This document shows positions 47,476-58,197 of a stretch of DNA of 64,000 nucleotides, one piece after another. The stretch comes from Apus apus (taxonomy: Eukaryota > Chordata > Aves > Apodiformes > Apodidae): NCBI RefSeq assembly GCF_020740795.1, contig NC_067312.1, forward strand, positions 10,335,052-10,399,051, in the 5' to 3' direction. The position numbers and the translations under genes are program-made. The notes beneath the pieces are model-generated. The model searched no databases. It was not told the DNA's origin and was given only the letters and a program-made list of their open reading frames with translations. How positions within the stretch are numbered: the first letter of the stretch is position 1; every line of letters begins with the position of its first letter.

Positions 47476-50400
47476 AAAAAGTCTTGCCACAGGGTGGATT
47501 TTAGTATTTGAGCAGTTCCCGAACATACTGGCTCCTGTCCCTGCAACCAGCTGCTCTGCAGTCCCAGTGCCAAACACCCTCCTGCCCTCTTCATTGCCAC
47601 ACTCAGGCCACAGGAACTGCTGGTCAAGGCTAACGCAGCTCCAGGGTCCCTGTGCAAGTGCCCTTGGGTCCTGGGCAAGAACACCCTAAATTTCCCAGAC
47701 CCTTCTCTGAGACATTCCCATTGGGTATTACATAGGCTTGTTCCATTGACACTTGGGGGAGAACTTGCCTCAGCCTCATGTTTTGGGGTAGGATTCAGTA
47801 GTGGGGTGATGGGTGATCCCCCTGAGCCCCACCATATGGTTGCAGGAGCCTGGCTGGCTCCTCCTGCCCTCCCTGGTGCCTGCATGGGGGCACATCCGAA
47901 GCTGGAGGATAGAGGAGAGCCCAGCCAGGAAGCTGCACTCAGGACTGCAAGCTCACATGCCAAAAGAGATCCTGGTTTCCAGGAGTCCCATCAAATGGGC
48001 TTATGGCCAAAGACAGCTACAGAGCTTTCTGGAAACAGGAGTTGTCTGCACAAGAGCAGACATGCCCCATGGAGGCCATGTGTGCACGGCACGGGGTGCC
48101 AGCAGCTTGCCAGCTGCACGGGCACTGCAGGGAGCTGAGACCAACACTCCTGCTGCAGAACTTCCCTTCCAGGAGCACAGGGACAGGGGCTGCTTCTCCT
48201 GGGGATGGTGACTCACCACCATGATAGTGCCACCTGCAATGATGTCCCTTGAGCAGCCTGCTTCAGCCCTGGTAGGTGCCATGTGGAATGCTGAGAGCAG
48301 GGGGACTGTGAAGCGGGTGGTGAAGGGGATCTCACTGCTGCTAGCAACTGCCTCCTAGGGGTTTGGAGAGACACCAGAGCCAGGCTCTTCTTGGAGGGGT
48401 CCAGGGAAAGGATGAGAAGCAATAGCACCAGTTGCACTCAGGGAAGTTCCCATTGATAGAAGGAAAAATATTTCTCCACAAGGGTGAACAAGTCCTGGAG
48501 CAGGACCTCCTTCCCTCTACCCTCTCTTTGTCACAGAGTGCTGCACAGCGCTCTGATAGAGACAAATACCTACATGGGGACCTGAGAACCTCAGTAGGTC
48601 CTTCTGCTCCTCTCAGCAGTAGGAGATAGTAAGAGATGCTGCTTCCCTGCTCCACAGTAAGCAGCCACCAGCCAAGGTGCTCCATCCCTGCAATGACAGT
48701 GGCACCAGCCTTGTGTGTGGCATCATGTCCTCCATCAAGAGGGCATCACCTCCTGCTGGTCCTGTGCCCCAGGAAGTGGGAGCTGTGCTGAAAGGATTAG
48801 GCAGGGGGGAGTGGGCAGGATAAGTGGCACAAACAGGATGTGCCAGCTTAACTTCAGTCAACACCTGCCTTCTTCTAGCACTCACAAGCTATTGAAGAGA
48901 AGTCTTGGCTGGCAGAAGGGGAATTTGAGTGTCAGAGGATTAGTGTCAATCCTCAATCCCAGCCTCCCTGCGGGTCTGGGGATGCAGGCTGGCTCTGGGA
49001 TCTGCTCTCCACTTGATTAGCCCGGGGTGCTGCCAAAGAGATGCCACACCAGGGAGGATGTCAGCTCCTGGCTACTGGTGGACAGACCACTAGGAGCACC
49101 CACACCTAACCCAGAGCCAGCTCCTCCCCAGGGGCTGGGCTGACAGTGCAAAGCCCTCTGTGAAGCATGGGCCACAAAAGCAGAGCCCTGATGGATCCAC
49201 TAATGAGGGATGCTGGGGATGCTGCCTGATGGCAAACCCTCACTTCTTTGCACCTTCTGTGGGTCTGGCAGCTACTAGGACAAGCCCAAGGACTGGGAAA
49301 GGATACTGAGGATCCCATCTTGTGGGACCCTCCTCCAGGAACTGCAAGGGTCCTGGTCCCCATGACAAGCAGGGTGGTCCCCTGTCACTTTCCTGGCATA
49401 CAGGGCTCCCAATCACTGCAGGCTCCCACCTGGCTGTGCACTGAAAGCAGCATGCCCAGTGTTGGGAATGCATCTTTTTGGAGATAAACCCTTTCATAGC
49501 CTCCAGCTGCAGGGGAACCCCTGCCCTGCTGCTGCCTGCAGTCCCTGCTGACATATGGGCAGGAAAGAGAGGATCTGCCTCCTCTCAGCAGCTGAGTGCC
49601 AAGTAGGTGAAAGTATGGCTGCTCCAGTCACTGCTGCTTCCCAGGAGGGGCACTGGAGCGTGAGGAAAGGGGCTTTCCGCTTGCATTGTGAAAGGGGAAT
49701 GTGATGGGTTTCCCCCCCTTTCACTGGAGTCAGTGAGATTTCTAAGAAGAGAGTGCTCATCTCTGAAGTGCATGCCAGTGGCATGCAGGGAGGTCACCTC
49801 ATTCCCCTTGTGGGGCAGAGCCTGGGGGACCAGAAGTGACAGGACAGATGGGGAAGACAGGATGTTTTGGGGCCCAGGCTCTTCAGAGATGCACCCAGGC
49901 AGGGAATGCTCAGGGGACCTGCTGTAATTTGGGAAGAAGCGAGAGCATCATGTGTGCTGACCCATTTAAGCTGAATCCAGAGCAATTTGAGAGCACTGGA
50001 GCTCCAGCCCCTAGGATGCCACAGGCAGCATGGAGCATCCCTGAACACTCATCCCTGCAGAAGCTTTGAAAATGCAGTTGTTAATTAAAGTGGAAACTCT
50101 GCATGTGCTGGGGGGGATCCTCATAGGAAATCCAGCCCATCAAAATGTAAATGGGCTGTGTGGGCATCACCTTCATCCTTGCTCAGGGAGCACCAGCCAC
50201 ACTGTCACCATCCCAGAGACCTGCCAGCTATGGAAGCTCCCCAGGTCAGCTGTTCCCCACGGGTCCCATGGGCTCTGTCAAACGCTCTGGTGTGCATTGC
50301 AATGCTCTGCTTTCCACCTCCAAGCTATGGAGCTGGAAAGTGCAAAGAGGGAATTTCAGCATATTCCAGGCACAGGCAGTCCCTGGGGCAGAATCTGGCC

Positions 50401-53400
50401 TGGCTGCATTCACCCCATTGGGAAATACTGGACAGACATTGCAGCTGATTCAATTTCCCTTGCAGCTCCCAGCCTGAGGGACCCTCCCACACTGCTTCCA
50501 TCACAGCCCCAGGCCCAGTGTGGCACAGGGACTCTGACCACCACCAGCCCATGGACCTCAGGGCCCCACTAGAGCTCCTGTAGCCAAGGGAATCTGGTCA
50601 ATCTGATTTAAATGGGATTGTGGAACATAAAAAAGCAAGCCATGACTTTGCCCAGAGGATGCAAAGATGTTCCTGAACGTCTGGCTAAGAGGGATGCAGA
50701 AAGTGCCGATTCCTGCTCTGTCAGAGCCCAGCTGGTCCTAACATTTGTTTCCTTCGGTGCCATTGATGGGCAGCAGGGCCAAAACCATCATATGGGTCCT
50801 TCTTGATGCCACAAAGTGAGCAGCCACTCCCAAGGCCCCTGGAATGCACATGCCCCTCAGCATCACTTTTGGGCTGGGCAGTCTCCCAGCTGGGTTCTTC
50901 TGCAAACATCCTCGGACATGTTGTGATGACACTGAGAGGGCAGCAGCCAGCTGGGATGGACCCAGCCCTGGCTCCCTGCCATCACACAGGCAGTCCCTTT
51001 CTCTGCACCCTCTCCAGTGGTTCCAGGGGAGAAGGGGCTGGGTAACAGCTCAGAGACCTATGCATAAAGCATAGGTTGGCTGTTAGGCTGACACCAGGGA
51101 GAGGAGGCTGTGGGGTTCTTGGTCTAGTACAGCTCTGGGACATGGGTCATGTTGACCCCACCACAGGACATCCTCAGAAGGGAGCAGATGTTCTTCCACG
51201 ATGCCTTGGAGAGCTGAAGCCCAGGAGCAATTCTGCAGTCCTCAAAGGGATGGGAGGGAATTGGAGGAACCTGGGGGTCTGGGGAAGTGGAATGATGACC
51301 AGAAGCACAGGGACTCTCCAGAGCTGAGGAGCTCCAGCCAGCAAGATGGAGGATGAGGAATCTCCATCCTCCAATTGGGAGTTCCATTAAGCAGAAGAAA
51401 GGAGTGAGAGGAAGCTCTGGGCTGGGGACAGCATGGGTGTCAAGAGGTGGCCAAGACTAGGAAATACCTTGGGGCAGAAAGGGTGGGAGCCCCTATTGCC
51501 CATCACCCACTTCTCCACCTCCTCTCTGCTCTGAAGGCCATGGCAGACCCCGGGAGGGCCACGTAGGTGGAGAGAGCACCAAAACACACCTTGCAGCTTC
51601 AGCTGGGAACCACAGCCCCTCTAGCACGCACATGGCCCCAGAAACAGCCCTGGGCACCCATGGGGCTGCTGAGCTGGCCAGACCCAGGGTGTGTTGTATC
51701 CTCTCTGGAGCTCAGCCCAGTGTGGCAGTCCAGCACACTCTACTGCTGGAGCAAGCTCAGGTCGCTGTCTTTGCCAGCTAATGACTTCAGCTGATCATTT
51801 GGCTGGGGTTCAAGTCGTCTCTGTCTTGCTTAGCTACTTTCTGCTACCACTGAAGCCTTTCTGCTCCAGGGTGGCCAAGCTCTCCTACCTTTTTTGCTCA
51901 GCTTGACACAGTTGCAGCTTTCTTGCCTTTCCTGCAGCATGTCTAGGAGGGGCATTTACCTCCCTTGCACACCTACTGCCCAGCACACCCTGCATTGATG
52001 ATGCCACGTGCAAATGCACACAAAAAGCTGCTGCCTTGCCCCACCATGGGGGGCCACTGCGTTAATTCTCCTCTGCTGCTTCACTGAGGCATCCTCATAG
52101 AGTATCTCCTTTACATTGCTTGTCTCAGCCAGGATCTGTGGATTCAGTGCTTCTCTGGGGCAGGTTTTGGTCCCTGCTATGTGCTCCAGATCCCAGCCCA
52201 CTGCCTCTCCCTTCAGCCTCTTGCAGGGCATGTCCTGGGGGCTGTTTCCCTGGTATGATCTCACCTCGGCAGCAGTGTGGCCACCTGACCAGGCAGCAAG
52301 AGGCTCCCACTAACCCTGGCACCTTATTTTCTTAAAAGCAGGGCCCTGCAGTAGAGGTGGAAGTGGTGTGCAAGCACCAGGGCACATGCAGGGACAGACA
52401 CACAAGGGGCTGTGTTTGACTATCCATGTCTGTGCTCGCATGTGCCTTCCAGAGCAGGTGCCTGAGCACAGGACAAACTCAGACACTCATCCACAAGCCT
52501 TGCTTTTAGGCTAATTTTTGGGGTAAATTAGAACACCCCCATGGGCACATCTTTTTAACCTGTTTTATCTTATTATCCCTCTAAAAACAAAACAAAAAAA
52601 GACACCTGTGCGGTGTTTACCTCTGCAGCCACAGAGACACCAGGATCTCTTTCGTGTGCCAGCCAGCCCCTGCCACCTGCTTGTGATTTTGGTGTTTGTG
52701 CTTGTAGATGTACTTAGCTGGGACTCATTTCTAGGGGGTTTTTCAATCGTTTCACAATTCCCTGACACTCCAACCAGCAGAAGGAGTCCTGCAGTGGACA
52801 GGGCCAGCCTTGCAGAGTCAGATGCCATACATCCCCAGCAAACCCAGGACTGGCTCAGCTGATTCCCAGTGTGTGGGTGTCAGTTCCCAGGCTCCCAGCA
52901 CAGCTCAGGTCAGAGCACAGCCTCATTAATATTTTGGTTTAATGCTGTTTCCCCAAAGCAGCCAGGAGCACAGACCCCCTGCTTTGAGCAAGCAGTGCTT
53001 GTCTGGGTATGGTCAGAGTTAGTGGGAAAGGCTCAGCCGTGGGCATAAGACACTGTACAAAAACATCCCATGTCCCCATGTTTGCTGGCATATTGGGACC
53101 TCTCAGTGGGGATTGCTGAGTGAACAGGATGGCTTCATCTTGCTGGGCAACACAGCTTCAAGAGAGGGGACTTGTGTGTCCCCATCTCCTTGGTGTGAGC
53201 AGCCCCCAGCTCCTGCACCTCAGGGAGGTAGTGCCTAAGGGGACTGCAAAAGCCAGGAGAGCAGCCCCCTATGCAGCCCTCCCCACCTCACCAAAGCCCA
53301 TCACAACAGCCAGAATGAGTGTGTTTGGTTGTAAAGAATGTATTTTATTGCCTTCCATCCTGTCCAAAAGCTGGCCTGGCAGACAGCTGCATCCTCCACA

Positions 53401-54424
53401 TGGAGGAGTGGGCAGCAAAGAGCCAGCTCAGCTCCCAGCTCCTTTCTCAGGACTGGTGTCTTGGAATTCACAGTTTCTTTACACAGCCTCAAAATAATAG
53501 ACCTAAACATCTGCCTAATAAAGCAACCAAGCCAGATAAAATGTGCTTGATAGCAACATTCAGCTACAAGCTTCCCTCCAGCCAGCAAGCAGCCTTTGCC
53601 GATACTGTTAAGCCTTGCAAGTCCTACTATTGCAATTATATGACTTAATAGACCTTTGCTGACCAAAGTCCACGTCTGAAGTCTCTGCAAGCAGGTATCA
53701 CTGCAGCTGTGGTAAAGCCCTCCAAGCTGCTCCTTCTCAGCAGGCTGGAGGATGTTTGCAAGCACAGGGGGGTGGCTTTTCCTCACCAACTCTGTCCTGC
53801 AGGTCTGTACCTGCTCTAATTGCCATCTCACCTTCTGGGGCCCTTGGGTTTGTGGCCTCTCATTTTACTAAATGTTTAGGACCAAGCTGCTCTCAAATGG
53901 CTGCAGTGTGTCTGCAATGGATTTGCACCTGCACAGCCTCACCTGCACTTTTCACCGCGTGAGCTTTTCAGGCTTAGAAAGAGAGTAAATGAGAGTTTCT
54001 TGTTTTCGGGGTGGGTTGGTTGGTTGCTTTTTTTCCCAGAAAACTGAGCATTTGACTTAACAGCTGAATCTCTGACAAATGCAAAATGAAGGAGGGATAA
54101 AGAGTGAAATTTCACTGAAATCAACAATTGTTCTTATTTCATTGCAATTTGTACCTGAAAAATAATTTTAAAAACCAAAAAGGACAAATCCTGACTACCT
54201 TCCTCCAAGGTGCAACAGCATGTTTTAAAAGCTGAAAGGAAAACCTAGAAAAGCCCAGTATAGCCACACAGTCATCCCCTGTCCCCAGACTCTACACTTC
54301 AATCACTATTCATTGCCCTGCAAGGAAGAACCCAGCAAGCAGCCCAGGCAGGACCATGGGGACGTGGGACCTGCCTGGCACCCCGCAGCCCTGCAAGCTG
54401 AAAAGGAGCAAACAAGTGAGAGGG
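47476..54424. other. Interval between the two chemokine genes, no gene confirmed
   Basis: No third chemokine exon was found. The frames are mostly of random composition. One minus-strand frame (52565-52828) begins with a good signal-peptide-like sequence and is treated as a finding. A small hairpin (ACCTATGC, 5-nt loop, GCATAGGT) lies at 51056-51076. No CR1 copy is visible here. Confidence 0.45.
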
Positions 54425-55214
54425 AAATAAAATGCAGCCATTGTTTATTTTGTATAAAAATAAGGTCAATCCTCTAGAAAAGCCAGCCTGCAGCATGATA
54501 TGTACTAGGCAGTGCAGAAGGAGCCAGCAGTAGAGCCTTCTGGGAAGAGTGAAGGAAAGCAGAGTCTTTAAATATAAATACACATGTAAAAAATCCCCAA
54601 AAAGGAGTCATAGGAAAAGCTGCCATCCTGTCAGGTGACAGAAATCCCCTCTGGTGGGAAGGCTGCCCACCTGCCCCTTGGGGCCATGGTTGGGCTCCCA
54701 TCTGGGTCCAGGTCCCCACTGGCCTGTCCCAGGTTGAGTGAGGACCTGGGTGCCCCCGCTGCTGAGAGCACCCAGCCGGTGCACGGGGTCCCGGCTGGGG
54801 GGTCTCTGCAGCAGGCACAGCCCCAGGCCAGTGTCTGAGCTCTGGAAATCCATTGCCGGGTGGTGGGTCGATCATCTGTGGGGAAGGCATCCATCCTGCT
54901 GGGGAGGAAGGCAAGGACAGCTGGTGAGCGGAGAGGGTCTCAACCAGAGTGCCCACCCCAGCCAGGGGGGCTGTTGCCTAGCATGACTGTCTAGCATGAC
55001 ATGCCTTGTCTGTCCCCAGGCATTGCCTTGCCTCAGCAGACATCTGATTTTAAGGCAAGCACAGACCAAGAGGAGGGAGCTGTGTCCTCCCAAACTCAGT
55101 TACAAGAGCTGGATGCCCACTCTTCTATGGGGAAGGATCCAGGATGGGGGTCAACATCCTTACCCTATCATGCTGTTGCCCTCTCCAGTCCCCACCTACC
55201 TCTTCAGGCCTGAC
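54425..55214 (-). other. CCL21: CCL21 3' untranslated region, probably spliced
   Basis: After the CCL21 stop codon (55215-55217) a strong donor (GAG|GTAGGT, intron starting at 55199) lies only 14 nt downstream. A good acceptor (CCTTCCTCCCCAG on the minus strand, exon beginning about 54895) follows about 300 nt later. A canonical AATAAA (complement of 54444-54449) ends the transcript. A junction this close to the stop would not trigger nonsense-mediated decay. Without splicing the 3' untranslated region would be about 790 nt. Confidence 0.6.
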
Positions 55215-56198
55215 TTAGAAGACCTGCTGCCGCTTCTGCCTCTTGGATCTGCTCCTAGGAAGCTGTAACGGTTCCTTCTTCTTGTCTTTCTTGTCCTGCC
55301 CCCTGTTGTCAAGTTTCTGCATGATAGCCTGGATGTCTGATCTCTTGGGAGGGAAACAGATCTTCTTGTCCTTCTTGGTGATAATCCTGGGGGTGCAGGC
55401 AGAAAGGTTTGCTGGGGGAGGTTGTAGGGGGGAGGACAGGAGGAGAAAAGACCTGGCCAGCGACAAACTGATCCAGACAGTCCCCACCACAGAGAGATAC
55501 TCACACGACAGCAGGATTCATGCATCCTGACTCAGATCCCTGGAGGCTGTAGGACTTCACCACACCGTCAGGGATGCGTCTCTTGCTGTACTTCAGGCAG
55601 CAGTCTGAGGGTGAGCTGCCAATGCCTGGGAGCAAGGAGGGGACATGGCATTTCAGGCCCCCACCAAGCCAGGGCACCTTCCCAGCCATGGGAGAGCACA
55701 GCACGGCTGGCTTATGGCACAGGGCTTTCTTGGTGTCATTGCTGGAAGAGATGCTGGGGCAGCACATGCGGCTGGGAGCTCTCAGCTCCAGGACCCACTT
55801 GCAGGTTGGACCCTGCCCTGGGGTTATGTGACACCAGTATTTCACTGCTAGCAGCGGGGAAACTGAGGCAGAGACAGGCCCCTTAAAAAGGGACTGGACC
55901 TCATTGTCCTGCCTGTGCTGTTCCACTTGGGAGTTCTGCTGCTCCAGCAACCCCCTGCGCGCACACACACACATTCCCAACCCCAGGAAGCACACCAGGC
56001 ACACGCGCACCCAAATGCACCCCAGGTAACCCCGGTGCGCTGTGACCACACACCCAGCCCCCTGTGCAGACCCCGCCGAGCACCCACCCCACCCTGCCCC
56101 ACCCCGCCCAGGAGGGCTTAACTCCCCTCACCTTGAGCCCAGGCAATGAGGGGGGCAGCAGCCAGCAGGAGCAGGGAGAGGAGGAGGCGTGGAGCCAT
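55215..56198 (-). CDS. CCL21: C-C motif chemokine 21 (CCR7 ligand)
   Basis: Secreted chemokine of lymphoid stroma and lymphatic endothelium, the second CCR7 ligand. Three coding exons on the minus strand, 56132-56198, 55505-55625 and 55215-55386, join in phase into 119 aa. Signal peptide MAPRLLLSLLLLAAAPLIAWA; the start has CCAGCGATGG context. The signature DCCLKYSKRRIP (30-41) matches mammalian DCCLKYSQRKIP. Cysteines are C31, C32, C57 and C73 only; the extra pair in the mammalian tail is absent. The C-terminal extension after L88 has about 31 residues, 12 of them Lys or Arg, shorter than in mammals but of the same glycosaminoglycan-binding character. The helix reads RSDIQAIMQKL and lacks the usual tryptophan (compare PWVIRLIEKL in CCL19). 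The stop lies in exon 3. Confidence 0.95.
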
Positions 56199-56265
56199 CG
56201 CTGGTGCAGAGCCGGGCAAGGCTGAGGAGCAGGACCCGCACTTCTGCCTTCTGCCGAGGCTGCTG

Positions 56266-56372
56266 CTATTTATCTCCCCAAGCTTTGCTTTCATTTTCAG
56301 ACAGCCTGGCAGGCAGCCCACTAGCCAGCCGAGGGCTTGGTGATGGAGAAACAGGAGGGTGGGGGGATTCCT
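56266..56372 (-). promoter_or_regulatory. CCL21: CCL21 proximal promoter: TATA, IRF and kappa-B-like elements
   Basis: On the minus strand a GATAAATAG TATA-type box (56266-56274) lies 68 bp before the ATG. It is preceded, 14 bp further up, by GAAAATGAAA (56289-56298), an exact fit to the GAAANNGAAA interferon-regulatory-factor consensus. A kappa-B-like decamer GGGGATTCCT lies at 56363-56372 (plus-strand orientation). The layout matches that of CCL19 element for element. Mammalian CCL21 depends on non-canonical NF-kB signalling through the lymphotoxin beta receptor, which fits; use here is inferred. Confidence 0.75.
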
Positions 56373-56390
56373 GTAAGCTGTGAGCCCCTC

Positions 56391-56445
56391 TTTTTTTTTT
56401 TTTTTTTTCCCTTTTTTTTTTTTCTTTTCTTTTTTTTTTTTTTTA
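56391..56445 (+). repeat. Poly-T tract
   Basis: About 55 bp of T runs broken only by a few C residues, directly upstream of the CCL21 promoter elements (poly-A on the CCL21 sense strand). It may be the remnant of an insertion tail or plain low-complexity sequence. Long dA:dT tracts disfavour nucleosomes, so it could help keep the promoter open; that is inference. Confidence 0.9.
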
Positions 56446-57774
56446 AATTCTATGGACTCGCCCTGTCTTGTTCCCAGCTGCCCATCACAGCACAGCGTGC
56501 CAGGGCGGGGGCACACCGGAGACACAGCCCCATCACAGCTAGATGAGTTTGTGGGCTCCTGTTTCCTTCCTTGTCCTGCAACCTGCCTCTACCTGCTCTC
56601 AGCAGGTCGGGTGTTGCTGTTTGCCTCTCTGTTGTCCGGACAGGGACCCTGGCAGGTGTCCAAACCACCAGGGAAACCAATTAGTTGATTCGTTTTGCTT
56701 CCCCACCTCATGCTCTTCTGCTGAGCTTTTCTCCCACCCCACCCCACAGAGGTGAGAAGGGGCTCAGATGACCCCACATCCTCTCCCATTGAGCCCCCAT
56801 CCCTATCCAGCTGTCTCAGGGATCTCCCCAAGCAGCTGAACACATCTGTAGGGCTGGGATGCGAGGGACTGACTGCAAACAGGGGTGGGGGAGATAGCAC
56901 AGCCCACCCCGTGCTGGTGGTAACATCACATTGTAGGAAGCTGATGGTGATCAAGGACATCAATCAGCTGGAGGAACAAGCTGATGGGAACCTCCTGAGG
57001 TCTAAGACAGACAATGTGTGCAGCACCATGGACAAGATACCATGACCTCATGAAGCAAGGCTGGGCACAGCTGGCAAGATGGGGACTGTGCAGCAGTGGA
57101 CCTGGGGGAGATGATCAGGAGCCCACAAGACATCCCTGTGATGGTAAAGGCCATGCAAAGACATGGCCACATGGCTGGACCAAGCCCTGAGCAACCTGGT
57201 GTAACACCAGTCCTGCTCTGAGGAGGAGACAACCAGACACCTACACAGTTTCATGTGATCACCAGGACATGGTCTGGAAGTGACCAAGGCTGGAGGTTTC
57301 ACAACTGCTTTGGGCAACCTGCTCCATTGCTTGAAATCTTCTCATATTGAAAACATTTTCCCCACTATTTAGCTGGAATTTCCCTTGAGCATCCAGTGCT
57401 GCTGCTTCTTGCCCTGCCCCAAGGTGCCTCTGGGAAAAAAAGGGGCCCCAGCACCTCTCTAGCCCCTCCAGGCAGCCCCCACCAGCAAGAACTGCTCTTT
57501 GCCATCTCATCCCCAGCTTCACTATCCCAACACACAGTCCCTCATCATCCATCCTGCCCTCCAGTCCCTCATCCAGACCTGATCCTGCTGCCATGTCAGC
57601 TGTGTCAGGGAGCCCTGATGGGATGCAGAGCCTCAGGAGTGTCACCCTGATGCCAGTGGCGCAGAGTTCTTTCCTGGTCCCATTGTCCACACCAGTTCCT
57701 GCTAAGGACTCTCATAAACCATTATCAAGAGCAAGGAGTAACCCAGGAGAGACCAAAATCCCAGCTGCTATAGG
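56446..57774. other. Mostly unassigned sequence with old CR1 traces
   Basis: No exon supported. A frame ending near 57045 (INQLEEQADGNLL...) is weakly reminiscent of the reverse transcriptase of CR1-like elements, and 57181-57235 resembles a decayed CR1 3' region; neither is firm enough for a separate call. Confidence 0.35.
57290..57392 (-). mobile_element. Old CR1 LINE fragment
   Basis: On the minus strand the piece resembles the CR1 segment just before the 3' untranslated part: 'AATGGAGCAGGTTGCCCAA' (57319-57337 in complement) corresponds to the usual GGAACAGGCTGCCCAG. Divergence is high and the ends are uncertain. Confidence 0.55.
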
Positions 57775-58197
57775 AGTGGAACATCTCCCTTCTGAGGAAA
57801 GGCTGAGGGAGCTGGGTCTCTTTAGCTTGGAGAAGAGGAGACTGAGGGGTAACCTTGTCAACATTTATAAACACATTAAGGGTAAGTGTCAGGAGGATGG
57901 AGCCAGGCTCTTCTCAGTGATGTCCAGTGATAGGACAAGGGACAATGGATGCAAACTGAAGCATAGGAGGTTCCACGTAAACATGAGGAAAAACTACTTT
58001 ACTGTGAGAGTGACAGAGCCCTGGAACAGGCTGCCCAGAGGTTGTGGAGTCTCCTTCTCTGGAGACATTCAAAACCTGCCTGGACGTGTTCCTGTGTGAT
58101 GTGCTCTGGGTGATCCTGCTCTAGCAGGGGGGTTGAACTGGGTGATCTTTTGAGGTCCCTTCCAACCCCTAAGATTCTGTGATTCTGTGATTCTATG
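57775..58197 (+). mobile_element. CR1 LINE, 5'-truncated copy
   Basis: Plus-strand CR1 of about 420 bp. It encodes [44 protein letters not shown] and [10 protein letters not shown] before frame decay. It ends in the terminal repeats ATTCTGTGATTCTGTGATTC plus TATG at 58173-58197. Only the last part of ORF2 and the 3' end remain. Confidence 0.97.

Noticed and set aside
51056..51076. 8-bp hairpin ACCTATGC/GCATAGGT
   Set aside because: Short stem without context; expected by chance.
52565..52828. Resemblance of this frame to TAFA chemokine-like proteins (GxCE...AGT...C)
   Set aside because: The spacing is only loosely similar and most of the conserved TAFA cysteines are missing; the similarity is probably chance.
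53301..53831. 176-codon minus-strand frame between the chemokine genes
   Set aside because: No homology, no signal peptide, no splice logic; composition is compatible with chance in this AT-richer stretch.
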